A stretch of 11,089 nt of DNA from contig CABIVQ010000010.1 of assembly GCA_902362365.1 (NCBI GenBank), forward strand, positions 54,286 through 65,374, written 5' to 3'. The notes beneath the pieces are model-generated. The model did not search any database, was not told the origin of the DNA, and was given only the letters and a program-made list of their open reading frames with translations. This DNA is from Clostridiaceae bacterium (GTDB lineage Bacteria; Bacillota; Clostridia; Peptostreptococcales; Peptostreptococcaceae). Positions 1 to 7,395 of the stretch are shown piece by piece (the first letter of the stretch is position 1; every line of letters begins with the position of its first letter). The position numbers and the translations under genes were made by a program.

Positions 1-2
1 AA

Positions 3-572
3 TACTATGCACCTAAAACTATTGATATTGGTAAAGTTGAGCCTAACTTATTAAATAGATAGTTTAATTGTAATGATCCTAATCAAAAATTGGCTACAGA
101 CATAACTTATTTAAAATATGATAATGGTTGTAAAAGAATGTATTTATCTGCTATTGAGGATTTGTATAATAAAGAAATTATGGCTTACAAGATTAGTGAT
201 ACTCTAGATATGTCATTTGTTGAGCAAACTTTAGGCGAAGCCTTTAAAAAAGTTAAAACCAGTGAATTTAAAAATTTGATTATACACAGTGATCAAGGAT
301 CTCATTATAAATCAAATATCTATAAGTCTATACTTAAGAAATCTGGCGTTAGACAAAGTATGTCAAGAAAAGGAAATTGTTATGATAATGCATGTATTGA
401 AAATTTTTTCGGACACCTAAAGACTGAATTAATTTACCAAAATTCATATAATTCTAAAGAAGAATTAATTAAATCAATAGACGATTATATATATTGGTAT
501 GATAACTGTAGATTTCAAGCTGGATTAAAAAATATGACACCTGCAGAATACAGGTGCCATATGATTTCATAG
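3..572 (+). pseudogene. IS3-family transposase OrfB (DDE), interrupted by a TAG codon, 5' end missing
   Basis: The frame is open from the window edge but has an in-frame TAG at 60-62, between NLLNR and FNCNDPNQK, exactly where related OrfB proteins read straight through (NLLNR-x-F-x-PNQKW). After the stop it continues unbroken to a TAG at 570-572. It shows all three catalytic acids of the rve integrase core: D in TDITYL, D in IIHSDQGSHY and E in NACIENFFGHLKTE, with the K two turns later. The C-terminus (MTPAEYRC) is typical of the IS150 group. The TTG at 90 could be read as a start, but it has no ribosome binding site and lies in the middle of a conserved motif, so it is an artefact of the stop. 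The usual W of QKWVTDITY is L here, another sign of drift. A nonsense pseudogene is the best reading; a sequencing error at 60 is the alternative. Confidence 0.85.
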
Positions 573-589
573 ATAGTCTTTTATTAAAC

Positions 590-614
590 TGTCTACTTTT
601 TAGGTATCAGTTCA
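590..614 (+). repeat. Right terminal inverted repeat of the IS3-type element
   Basis: The sequence reads TGTCTACTTTTTAGG followed by TATCAGTTCA. It has the TGTCTA...TTTTT...CAGTTCA layout characteristic of IS150/IS3-group right ends, and it sits just downstream of the transposase stop as expected. The left partner is outside the window, so pairing cannot be verified. Confidence 0.75.
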
Positions 615-634
615 ATTTGATTTCACCTTTTTAT

Positions 635-672
635 TATTATAGGGCAATTGTAATCTTTCATCCCCTATTATA
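635..672 (-). terminator. Possible weak hairpin after the exporter operon
   Basis: Arms at 635-644 (TATTATAGGG) and 663-672 (CCCTATTATA) pair with one mismatch around an 18-nt loop, starting 11 bp beyond the stop of the permease gene. No clear U-run follows on the minus strand, so this may be a weak terminator, a 3'-end stabilising hairpin or chance in AT-rich DNA. No better terminator is visible between the permease and the IS end. Confidence 0.3.
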
Positions 673-682
673 TTCTAATGTA

Positions 683-3600
683 TTATTCATTAGATTTTAA
701 TGCATCTATCATATCGACCTTTCTTAATTTCATATGCATCATAAGCATAACAATCATTGAAAAGGTCATAGTTATTAAAGCAGAGAATATATAACTATTC
801 TTTGATATTTCTAAATAGAACATCATAGTATCAATTTCTGATGTTTTAAGTACAAATGAATGTAGTATCTTTCCTAAAAATCCACCTACAAATATACCCA
901 ATAATGTTAGTATTATATTTTCTCTTAAAATATACATAGTAACTTCATTATCATAGAATCCTAGTACTTTTATAGTTGATAATTCTCTAATACGCTCTGA
1001 AACATTTATATTATTTAAATTATATAAAACTACAAAAGCAAGACATCCAGAAGATATAATTATAACAAGCATAATCATATCTAAATTTGCACTAGACTCT
1101 TCACTTGATTTTTTCATATCTGACATTAAAGTAACATTTATCACATTATCGTTTTCCATAAGCTTTTCAGAAATATTTTCATTATTAGCTTTATCAGTAT
1201 CAAAATTTAAAAATTGAGAATTATATTCTAGTTCTTTTCCGAATATTTCTTTATAATATTCTGGAGACATATAAATAAAGTGCATGAAGTAATTCTCACA
1301 TATGTTGTCAATTACGATATCATAAGTATTGTTATCTTCATCCTTCATAGTTACCTTATCCCCTACTGAAACTCCTAAATGATTAGCTAATTGTTCATTT
1401 ATAATAACACCATTATCTGATATATTATATACTTCTCCAGTTTTTCTATCATTTAAAAGAATATAGTCATTTAACTTATTCGTATTTTCTACTACATACA
1501 TAGTAGCAGTTTGCTTATTCATATTTTCTTTGCTAAATGTTACTGATTCTTGATGAATATTTAAATTACTTTCATATCCATCTATCTCATTTAAGATTTT
1601 GATATATTCTTTATTATCTGAGTTAGATTCTCCATCAAAGATTACCATAGAATCATACTTCCATATCTTATTAAATTGCATTTCTAAAGCACCATTATTT
1701 GAATCTTTAAGTCCAAATCCTGTGACAAGAAGTGCCATACATCCAGCAATACCAAATACGGTCATAACCATACGTTGTTTATATCTAAAAATATTTCTAA
1801 AAGTAACTTTTTGATTAAAGTTTAATCTTTTCCATGTAAATGTAATTCTTTCTAGTAATATTTTTTTACCTAGCTTAGGAGCTTTTGTTCTCATAAGATT
1901 TGCTGGATTACTTTTTAATTCCACTCTTAAAACAAATAATGATGCTCCAACTGTACATAATAAAGATAGTGCTATAGATTGGATAATAAATTCTGAATAA
2001 TAATATATATTTAATTTAGGTAAACTGTATAAACTACCATAAGCTTCACTAATTATATTTGGAAGAATATTACACCCTATTAATATCCCTATAACACTTC
2101 CTAAAATACTAGCAATGGAAGCGTATACTACAAACTTTTTAGATATTTCAAATTCATTATATCCTAGAGCCTTTAAAATACCTATCTCTCCTCTATTTTC
2201 TTCAACCATCCTAGTCATAGTTGTTAAACAAATTAATATAGCTATTAAAAAGAAAAATACTGGTAATACTGATGCTATACTATCTAAACTATCAATAGAG
2301 TCTTTAAGCCCTGAATATCCAATATTATCATTTCTATCAAAGAAATAATACTTACACTCTTTCATATCATTTATTTCATCTTGATTCTCTTTCATTTCTT
2401 CTTTAGCATCAAGTAACTTTTGTTTGTTTTCAGCAATTTCTACTTCTGCTTCTTTTATACTTTGCTCTACAGAAGTTAGCTCTAATTTTGCTTTTTCTAG
2501 TTCTTTTTTCCCTTCAACTTTACCAGCTTCAATTTCTTTTTCACCTTGAGTAATTTCAAGTTTGGCATTATCTAATTGCTTTTGAGCTTCTTCAAGTTGC
2601 TTTTCACCATTTTCTAGTACTTTTACTTGTTCATTATACTGCGATAATCCTTGTTGATATTTAGTAATACCATTTAGCAATGTCTCTAAGTTTGATATAT
2701 TATCTTTTACAGTAGAACTTGTTTTTTCTACTCCATCGGCTATATTAATGGCTAGGTCTTTATTACCTGGAGATTTCTCTAAGTCATTTATATATTCTGT
2801 TAAATAACCTAAACCTAAACTTTTGTTTGATATAATAATTTTCCAATAATTTATTTTTTCTATAGGAATTTCTTCTTTATCATTTATTTTATTAATCGTA
2901 TCTTTTATATCTTTTGAAAGTAAGTTATAAGTATTAAGTAAAGCATTAAGATTTTCTATATTAGACTTTAATTCGCCTGTATTTTGATTTGGGTCAATAC
3001 CCTGATTTATAAGTGTCTGTTTAGCTTTATCTAAAGCCTTTTTAGCTTCATCAAGCTTGCTTTTTCCATCTAATATATTTTCTTTTTGTTTATCAAGTTC
3101 CACTTGCCCTTTTTCTAGCTCTTTTTTACCTTCTAAAATGTTAGACTGCTCATCTTTAATAATTTTTTCATATTCTTTTAAGCCTTGTTCATACTGAAGC
3201 TTACCTTCTTTAAGTTTTTCTTTTGCATCATTTATTTCTGTTTCTGCATCCAAAAGCTTACTTTCATTTTCTTCTATTTCTAAATATGCTTTATCTAATT
3301 CTTCCTGAGCCTCAGATTTTATTTCTTCAACTCTTTCTACTTCTCTATCTGAATATAAAGTTTTAAGATAATTATTATTTTCTTCCATCTTTTCTTTATA
3401 TTTATCACTATAGGCTTCAAGGCCTTGAACATTTTTGAATCTTACATAAATTTCTGTATACACATCCATTGATATATCTTTTTTATTTAATACTGCAAAG
3501 TAATCTACAGTACCTTTTCCAACAGATGTTGTACCTCTTGATTCTTTTTCAATATACATAGGACTTTTTACAAAACCTACAATTTTAAATGATTTTTTAT

Positions 3601-4090
3601 TAAAAGACTTCATTGTATCTTCATCAGATTCAACTACGTAATTATCTCCTATTTTTAACTCCTTATTTAGTTTTAATACTTTTTCATCTAATGCTATTTC
3701 ACCGCTATTTTTAGGTAATCTTCCATCAACAACAATAAAATCGTTAATATTATTGTTATCATCATATCCCATAAATTTTACTACACTATTTATATTCGAA
3801 AGATTTGCATCAATACTATGTGTTGGGTAAAAATCCAATATGTTATCATTATTTTTTAGGAGATCTATATCTTTGTCACTTAGACCTAAACTTGATACTA
3901 TTTTACTATCCATAAGGTTATAAGTGTTATAAAGCTTATTTATTGTTTTGTTCATATCAGGACCTGATGACTTAATACCTGCATAAAAAGCAACACCTAA
4001 AAGAATAATTACTAATATTGAAGCAAATCTAGCCTTTGATGTTAATATTTCTCTAATTATTGATTTTTCATATGCTTTATTCTTACTCAA
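683..4090 (-). CDS. FtsX/MacB-type ABC transporter permease with a long extracytoplasmic coiled coil
   Basis: This 1135-residue membrane subunit works with the ATPase encoded just upstream. Eight membrane segments are visible: about 22-38, 605-628, 653-675, 700-722, 773-793, 1003-1025, 1052-1080 and 1100-1120. They form two repeats, each with an FtsX-domain signature (ENRGEIGILKALGY near 631-644; SERIRELSTIKVLGF near 1031-1045). The first extracytoplasmic region (about 40-600) starts with a MacB-like fold and then carries two stretches of heptad-rich, Lys/Glu-rich coiled coil (about 252-360 and 480-580), separated by a less charged segment, so they could pack as an antiparallel stalk. The second extracytoplasmic region (about 795-1000) lacks it. 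The start is TTG, behind a GGGGTGAG site overlapping the ATPase stop; the next in-frame Met (residue 46) would remove the first membrane helix. By family, a mechanotransmission exporter or envelope-stress pump rather than an importer. Substrate unknown. Confidence 0.9.
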   Translation of the reverse strand: MSKNKAYEKSIIREILTSKARFASILVIILLGVAFYAGIKSSGPDMNKTINKLYNTYNLMDSKIVSSLGLSDKDIDLLKNNDNILDFYPTHSIDANLSNINSVVKFMGYDDNNNINDFIVVDGRLPKNSGEIALDEKVLKLNKELKIGDNYVVESDEDTMKSFNKKSFKIVGFVKSPMYIEKESRGTTSVGKGTVDYFAVLNKKDISMDVYTEIYVRFKNVQGLEAYSDKYKEKMEENNNYLKTLYSDREVERVEEIKSEAQEELDKAYLEIEENESKLLDAETEINDAKEKLKEGKLQYEQGLKEYEKIIKDEQSNILEGKKELEKGQVELDKQKENILDGKSKLDEAKKALDKAKQTLINQGIDPNQNTGELKSNIENLNALLNTYNLLSKDIKDTINKINDKEEIPIEKINYWKIIISNKSLGLGYLTEYINDLEKSPGNKDLAINIADGVEKTSSTVKDNISNLETLLNGITKYQQGLSQYNEQVKVLENGEKQLEEAQKQLDNAKLEITQGEKEIEAGKVEGKKELEKAKLELTSVEQSIKEAEVEIAENKQKLLDAKEEMKENQDEINDMKECKYYFFDRNDNIGYSGLKDSIDSLDSIASVLPVFFFLIAILICLTTMTRMVEENRGEIGILKALGYNEFEISKKFVVYASIASILGSVIGILIGCNILPNIISEAYGSLYSLPKLNIYYYSEFIIQSIALSLLCTVGASLFVLRVELKSNPANLMRTKAPKLGKKILLERITFTWKRLNFNQKVTFRNIFRYKQRMVMTVFGIAGCMALLVTGFGLKDSNNGALEMQFNKIWKYDSMVIFDGESNSDNKEYIKILNEIDGYESNLNIHQESVTFSKENMNKQTATMYVVENTNKLNDYILLNDRKTGEVYNISDNGVIINEQLANHLGVSVGDKVTMKDEDNNTYDIVIDNICENYFMHFIYMSPEYYKEIFGKELEYNSQFLNFDTDKANNENISEKLMENDNVINVTLMSDMKKSSEESSANLDMIMLVIIISSGCLAFVVLYNLNNINVSERIRELSTIKVLGFYDNEVTMYILRENIILTLLGIFVGGFLGKILHSFVLKTSEIDTMMFYLEISKNSYIFSALITMTFSMIVMLMMHMKLRKVDMIDALKSNE

Positions 4091-4099
4091 AACTCACCC

Positions 4100-4801
4100 C
4101 TACCACTCAATCTCTTCAATTGGAAGTGGATTTTCATTAACTTCTATACTTCTAACTTTAGCATCATTAATTTTTATAATTCTATCTGCCATTGGTGCAA
4201 TTGCAGAGTTATGAGTTATAAGTATAACTGTTGTTCCAGTATTTCTACAAGTATCTTGTAAAGTTTTTAATACTTGCTTTCCTGTTTTATAATCAAGAGC
4301 ACCAGTTGGTTCATCACAAAGTAATAATTTAGGATTTTTTGCAATTGCTCTTGCAATAGAAACTCTTTGTTGTTCTCCCCCTGATAATTGAGATGGAAAA
4401 TTATCTTTTCTATTAGATAGTCCTACTAAATCAAGAGTCTTATCAACATCTAAAGAGTTTTTTGATATTTGTGTAGCTAGCTCCACATTTTCTTTTGCTG
4501 TTAAGTTTTGCACTAGATTATAAAATTGAAATACAAATCCTACATCATGTCTTCTATACTTAGTAAGTTGTTTATTATTAAATTTTGATATATCTGTTTT
4601 ATCAATTATTATTTTACCTTCATCGCAGCTATCCATTCCACCAAGTATATTAAGAACAGTGGATTTACCTGCACCACTTGGACCTAAAATTACAACAAAC
4701 TCTCCTTTTTCTATGGAAAAGTTTATTCCATTATTTGCTACAACTATATTTTCTCCAATTTTATATCTCTTATATGTATCTACAACTTCTATGTATGCCA
4801 T
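4100..4801 (-). CDS. ABC transporter ATP-binding protein (MacB/LolD type)
   Basis: This 233-residue ATPase powers the adjacent permease at the cytoplasmic face of the membrane. All nucleotide-binding motifs are intact: Walker [10 protein letters not shown] (40-48), Q-loop glutamine 92 in FVFQFYNL, signature LSGGEQQR (139-146), Walker B LLLCDE with catalytic E164, D-loop ALD and switch H197 in ITHNSA. The length and the [17 protein letters not shown] segment are typical of the MacB/LolD/FtsE branch. The ATG at 4799-4801 has a GGGAGGT ribosome binding site (complement of 4807-4813). Only 9 bp separate its stop from the permease start, and the permease ribosome binding site abuts that stop, so the two are an operon with likely translational coupling. 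The promoter lies in the palindrome at 4834-4882, leaving a leader of roughly 30 nt. The gene runs divergently from the TetR gene, which points to repression by that regulator. Confidence 0.93.
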   Translation of the reverse strand: MAYIEVVDTYKRYKIGENIVVANNGINFSIEKGEFVVILGPSGAGKSTVLNILGGMDSCDEGKIIIDKTDISKFNNKQLTKYRRHDVGFVFQFYNLVQNLTAKENVELATQISKNSLDVDKTLDLVGLSNRKDNFPSQLSGGEQQRVSIARAIAKNPKLLLCDEPTGALDYKTGKQVLKTLQDTCRNTGTTVILITHNSAIAPMADRIIKINDAKVRSIEVNENPLPIEEIEW

Positions 4802-4836
4802 ACTCTACCTCCCTATATTCTTGATTAAATACATAT

Positions 4837-4865
4837 ATTATAGTATTAAATAGACACGTTGTATA
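4837..4865 (-). promoter_or_regulatory. Sigma-A-like promoter of the exporter operon
   Basis: On the minus strand TATACA (complement of 4860-4865) stands 17 bp before a perfect TATAAT (complement of 4837-4842). Transcription would start near 4830, giving a leader of about 30 nt to the ATPase ATG. The -35 matches the consensus at 4 of 6 positions, while the -10 and the spacing are ideal. The whole promoter is inside the palindrome, so a bound repressor would occlude it. Confidence 0.65.
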
Positions 4866-4879
4866 TTTAATACTATAAT
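4851..4879 (+). promoter_or_regulatory. Sigma-A-like promoter of the TetR-family gene
   Basis: TAGACA (4851-4856, 5 of 6 consensus positions) is followed after 17 bp by a perfect TATAAT (4874-4879). Transcription would start near 4886, leaving a 5' leader of about 140 nt before the regulator's ATG at 5025. It overlaps the exporter promoter almost completely, with the two -35 boxes lying 3 bp apart at the centre of the palindrome, so two polymerases could hardly bind at once. Confidence 0.65.
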
Positions 4880-5024
4880 ATAGTATAAATACTTATGAAT
4901 TTATAGACAATATACACATAAAATCATATTGTTATTAATTAGACATTTATACTCATTTTGTTCATTTAATAACATTATATTTTAAATTGACTTATTTTAT
5001 ATAATACATCAAAGGAGCAAAAAA

Positions 5025-5591
5025 ATGCCAGGGATTAAAGGAAATCGCAGAACTTTATATACTAAAAAAATAATAAAAGAAAGTTTAATAGAACTACTTC
5101 AAACTAATGATATACACCAAATAACTGTTACCAATATATGTAATAAAGCAGACATTAATAGAGGAACTTTTTATTCATATTATAAAGATGCTTTTGATCT
5201 TCTTCAATCTATAGAAGATGAGCTTTTTGATCAAATTCTTAGGTACTTAAATGAAACTCCAGCTGAAGATTATACTGATTCATTACTTATTAAAGTTCTT
5301 GAATTAATTGCAGAAAATAAAGACTTATGTAAGATATTACTTTGCAAACAAAGAGATGGAAGAATAATAGATAGAATACTATATATTGCAAGTAAAGCTA
5401 ATCTTGAACCTTTATTTGATAAATCAAATGAATTTGATGAATCGCATTTTGATTACTTAATAAGATACTCTGTTGGTGGCATTTTAGCGATTATACAGGT
5501 TTGGTTAGAAAATAATTTAAAGAAATCGCCTAGAGAGATAGTTAAGATAATAAATAATATAAATAAGCTAAATTATAATACCTTTAATTAA
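5025..5591 (+). CDS. TetR/AcrR-family transcriptional regulator
   Basis: This 188-residue protein has the TetR N-terminal three-helix DNA-binding domain. Helix 1 is about 12-26 (TKKIIKESLIELLQT) and the helix-turn-helix about 33-52, ITVTNICNKADINRGTFYSY, with the diagnostic TFYSYYKD...LL after it. Residues 60-188 form the all-helical ligand and dimer domain, which is variable in this family and gives no ligand clue. The ATG at 5025 is preceded by AAGGAG at 5012-5017 with 7-nt spacing. It is divergent from the exporter operon and is most likely its local repressor, as well as its own, released by a compound that the pump handles. A terminator at 5645-5700 ends the gene. The family assignment is firm; the target is inferred from the palindrome and gene order. 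Confidence 0.92.
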   Translation: MPGIKGNRRTLYTKKIIKESLIELLQTNDIHQITVTNICNKADINRGTFYSYYKDAFDLLQSIEDELFDQILRYLNETPAEDYTDSLLIKVLELIAENKDLCKILLCKQRDGRIIDRILYIASKANLEPLFDKSNEFDESHFDYLIRYSVGGILAIIQVWLENNLKKSPREIVKIINNINKLNYNTFN

Positions 5592-5644
5592 TAATCTATT
5601 TTTTATAGTAGAATTAGTTATATATTAAATTATTAATTAATCTA

Positions 5645-5700
5645 AAAAAGCTATTAATAATAGAGTAAATTTACATACTATCTATAATTCATAGCTTTTT
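5645..5700. terminator. Bidirectional intrinsic terminator between tetR and the pepC remnant
   Basis: Arms at 5645-5663 and 5682-5700 pair over 19 bp with two mismatches around an 18-nt loop. The outer part is AAAAAGCTAT against ATAGCTTTTT, so a T-run follows the hairpin on either strand. It lies 53 bp after the regulator stop (plus) and right after the last codon of the minus-strand remnant (stop at 5702-5704), so it could serve both. Confidence 0.7.
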
Positions 5701-5701
5701 C

Positions 5702-5914
5702 TTACTTTATATCAAAACTCTTTAATTGATAATAAGAAATAGTTTCTTCATTAATTAAAACTCTATGCTTAACTACACCAAGACCTTCTGAGTAATAGGT
5801 TTCTGTTGTCATACTCCCCTTAGAAACCAAACTATTACTCACTATTTTTATATAAGTACCTTCTAACTGAATATCATCAAGTTTTAAATCCGTTCCTATT
5901 TCAACTATCTTTAC
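5702..5914 (-). pseudogene. C-terminal remnant of a probably exported or lipoprotein-type protein
   Basis: The minus-strand frame ending at the TAA at 5702-5704 reads about 70 codons: GTDLKLDDIQLEGTYIKIV, then a Ser/Thr-rich piece, then ETYYSEGLGVVKHRV, and ends YYQLKSFDIK. The pattern 'GTY/F-K-V...YYxxGxGxVK...L' is one I know from C-terminal halves of clostridial lipoproteins and extracytoplasmic proteins, but I cannot name the family. It has no start: going upstream the frame soon meets a stop (5927-5929), and the DNA there encodes PepC in another frame. So only the tail of the gene survives, joined to a foreign sequence. Alternatively it is a chance open frame, but the clean composition and the terminator directly behind it argue for a real gene end. 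Confidence 0.5.
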
Positions 5915-6266
5915 CCCAACTATTTTCTACCTTCCACTTAATTGGTTTATCATTATTATCTAAATCTACTCCAGTAAACACCATAGCATGTGTCATAAGG
6001 CTTTCACCATATTCAAATACGTCTGCTTTATTCATACAAAATTCAGTATTAAATAATCGACTAGCTTGAACACCTTCAATATCCATAGCTCCATATTGTC
6101 TAAGTTAAACTTATACTTCATTCTATAATTTAGTTCATAATCTCTTATTGCTACACTTACACCTGATTTATTAACCATATTCATAGCTTAAAAATTTTGT
6201 GGTTCTTTATCAAACTTATATTCTAATTGTTTTAATAATTCATTATCTATTCCTTATAAAAGACAT
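5901..6266 (-). pseudogene. pepC: Aminopeptidase C (bleomycin hydrolase family, C1B) remnant with internal deletion
   Basis: Two pieces of a PepC-like cysteine aminopeptidase can be read. The N-terminal piece, from an ATG at 6264-6266, reads (after a frameshift near 6253) DNELLKQLEYKFDKEPQNF, a TAA at 6188-6190, then AMNMVNKSGVSVAIRDYELN, matching the start of the family. The second piece (5901-6086) reads SRLFNTEFCMNKADVFEYGE then SLMTHAMVFTGVDLDNNDKP and KWKVENSWGKDS, holding the catalytic His (MTHAM) and Asn (ENSWG) region. Everything between, including the catalytic Cys motif (roughly 270 residues of a usual 440-450), is absent, as is the C-terminus. The protein would be inactive even if translated. 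The join lies near 6086-6100. The family is a cytoplasmic peptidase that trims peptides from the N-terminus. The ATG at 6084-6086 should not be taken as the start of a real 61-residue gene. Confidence 0.8.
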
Positions 6267-6430
6267 AGCTACCATATCTATTAAATCTATTTATATTTAA
6301 CCCTTCTGCATATTATTCTATTCTAAATAACTCTATTCCAATTTATATATTCATGTTGCAAATATCCTCTAATTATATAACAATTACTTTATATGCTAAA
6401 GTGTTTCTTTTAAATGATAAATTTAATATT

Positions 6431-6467
6431 TTTATATTTAAATATATATATTAAATTTAAATATAAA
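6431..6467. repeat. AT-only inverted repeat upstream of the flavodoxin/ferredoxin gene
   Basis: Perfect 13-bp arms, TTTATATTTAAAT (6431-6443) and ATTTAAATATAAA (6455-6467), lie around an 11-bp AT spacer and end 9 bp before the ribosome binding site of the next gene. It could be an operator or a 5' leader hairpin. Because it has no G or C, chance is a serious alternative. The rest of 6267-6491 has no gene or clear promoter that I can support. Confidence 0.35.
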
Positions 6468-6491
6468 TTCTTATAAAGGAGGTTAATTTAT

Positions 6492-7280
6492 ATGAAAATT
6501 AATAAAATATACTCATATTATTTCAGTCCTAGTGGAACTACAAGAAAAATTACTGAAGAATTAAATAAATCATTTAATTTACCTATAGATACTTGTGATT
6601 TATTAAAAAATCCATTACATGAAGATATACATATTTCTTCAAATGATTTATGCATAATAAGTTTACCTGTTTATATGGGTAGAATACCATCTATTTGTAT
6701 TGATATGGTTAATAAAATTAAAAGTAATAAAAGTCTAGCAATTGGAGTTGTAGTTTATGGAAATCGTGAGTATGAAGATGCCTTGGTGGAATTGACAGAC
6801 TTACTTACTAATAATAATTTTACTATAGTAGGCGCAGGTGCCTTTATTGCTCAACATTCAATATTCCCATCAGTAGGTAATGGACGTCCAGACGACTCTG
6901 ACTTAAAGCTAATAAAAAGCTTTGGAGAAAACTGTAATAAAATAATAGAAAGTTTAAATAATGATGCATTCTCTAGATTAGAAATTAATATTAAAGGAAA
7001 TAGACCTTACAGATCAACTAAACCTATTCCACTTAAACCTAAATCAAAAAATACTTGTAATAACTGTGGATTATGCTACAAAATATGTCCAACAAATTCA
7101 ATCTTAAAAGATTCGCCTAAAGAAATTAATAAGGATACTTGTATTTCTTGCGGTGCATGTATAAGTAACTGTCCATCAAATTCTAAATATTTTGGTGGGA
7201 TTATGTATAAAATCGCTAAAGTAAAATTTGAAAAATCTAATTCTGTTTATAAAATACCTGAGGTTTTTTATATTTGCTAA
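6492..7280 (+). CDS. EFR1-type flavodoxin-like protein with two [4Fe-4S] clusters
   Basis: This 262-residue cytoplasmic redox protein has two parts. Residues 1-165 are a flavodoxin-like fold: strand KIYSYYFSPSGTTRKI with the phosphate-binding loop SPSGTT (12-17), and SLPVYMGRIP and VVVYGNREYEDAL matching FMN-contact loops. Residues 185-230 carry two bacterial ferredoxin motifs, C189-x2-C192-x2-C195-x3-C199-P and C217-x2-C220-x2-C223-x3-C227-P, all eight cysteines present. So it should carry FMN and two low-potential clusters and pass electrons between a donor and an unknown partner. This architecture (EFR1 family) is common in strict anaerobes. The ATG at 6492 has AAGGAGG at 6476-6482. The gene stands alone and converges on the amidohydrolase gene, with a shared terminator after it. 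Its physiological partner is unknown. Confidence 0.88.
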   Translation: MKINKIYSYYFSPSGTTRKITEELNKSFNLPIDTCDLLKNPLHEDIHISSNDLCIISLPVYMGRIPSICIDMVNKIKSNKSLAIGVVVYGNREYEDALVELTDLLTNNNFTIVGAGAFIAQHSIFPSVGNGRPDDSDLKLIKSFGENCNKIIESLNNDAFSRLEINIKGNRPYRSTKPIPLKPKSKNTCNNCGLCYKICPTNSILKDSPKEINKDTCISCGACISNCPSNSKYFGGIMYKIAKVKFEKSNSVYKIPEVFYIC

Positions 7281-7304
7281 ATTTATAAATAACTTTTTAA
7301 GCAT

Positions 7305-7342
7305 AAAAAATTACTGGAAATTTAATATTCCAGTAATTTTTT
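7305..7342. terminator. Strong bidirectional intrinsic terminator
   Basis: A perfect 15-bp stem, AAAAAATTACTGGAA (7305-7319) with TTCCAGTAATTTTTT (7328-7342), closes an 8-nt loop. On each strand the hairpin ends in a run of six T. It lies between the convergent flavodoxin/ferredoxin (plus) and amidohydrolase (minus) genes and should terminate both. Confidence 0.9.
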
Positions 7343-7395
7343 ATTTTATAATTCAGGTCTAATTACTTCTATTTATAAGTTAATATAATTTTTAA

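Larger units (their letters stand above)
1..614 (+). mobile_element. IS3-family insertion sequence, 3' part (left end outside the window)
   Basis: The segment carries the catalytic C-terminal half of an IS3-type OrfB transposase, followed 17 bp after its stop by a terminal sequence of the IS3 type (590-614), which marks the right boundary of the element. The left terminal repeat and OrfA lie outside the window, so neither the full length nor a target-site duplication can be judged. The transposase frame contains a stop codon, so this copy is probably unable to move by itself. The element ends about 70 bp from the 3' end of the exporter operon and does not interrupt it. Confidence 0.85.
4834..4882. 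promoter_or_regulatory. 49-bp near-palindrome, candidate TetR-family operator covering both divergent promoters
   Basis: Two perfect 19-bp arms (4834-4852 and 4864-4882) flank an 11-bp centre, GACACGTTGTA. The centre is itself partly symmetric: ACA at 4854-4856 pairs with TGT at 4860-4862, so 22 of 24 positions per side match around the axis at 4858. Lying between a TetR-family gene and a divergent exporter operon, it is the natural operator for that regulator. TetR dimers usually cover 15-30 bp, so the core is probably the TAGACA-CG-TTGTATA centre, and the long AT-rich arms reflect the mirrored promoters or a second dimer. The structure is seen directly; binding is inferred. Confidence 0.7.

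Noticed and set aside
90..572. TTG at 90 as the true start of a 160-residue transposase
   Set aside because: The protein text continues upstream of a TAG at 60-62 in the same frame, the TTG lies inside the conserved QKW-TDITY motif, and no ribosome binding site precedes it.
1599..2348. Plus-strand open frames at 1599-1814 and 2115-2348
   Set aside because: They lie antisense to the permease gene, lack ribosome binding sites and show no recognisable protein pattern.
4659..4853. Plus-strand open frame antisense to the ATPase start
   Set aside because: It is a mirror of the Walker A region and runs into the promoter palindrome; no ribosome binding site.
4987..5005. TTGACT and TATAAT just before the TetR gene as a second promoter
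   Set aside because: The spacing is 7 bp instead of about 17, and the start of transcription would fall in the ribosome binding site.
5901..6086. A 61-residue stand-alone gene ending ENSWGKDS
   Set aside because: It is an internal piece of PepC with lost N-terminal and C-terminal parts, and its ATG is an internal Met without a ribosome binding site.
6250..6400. Minus-strand text LEDICNMNI / IGIELFRIE / YAEGLNINRFNRYGSYVF upstream of the pepC start
   Set aside because: It reads faintly like protein but has several stops and no start. In DNA this AT-rich I could not tell a relic from chance.
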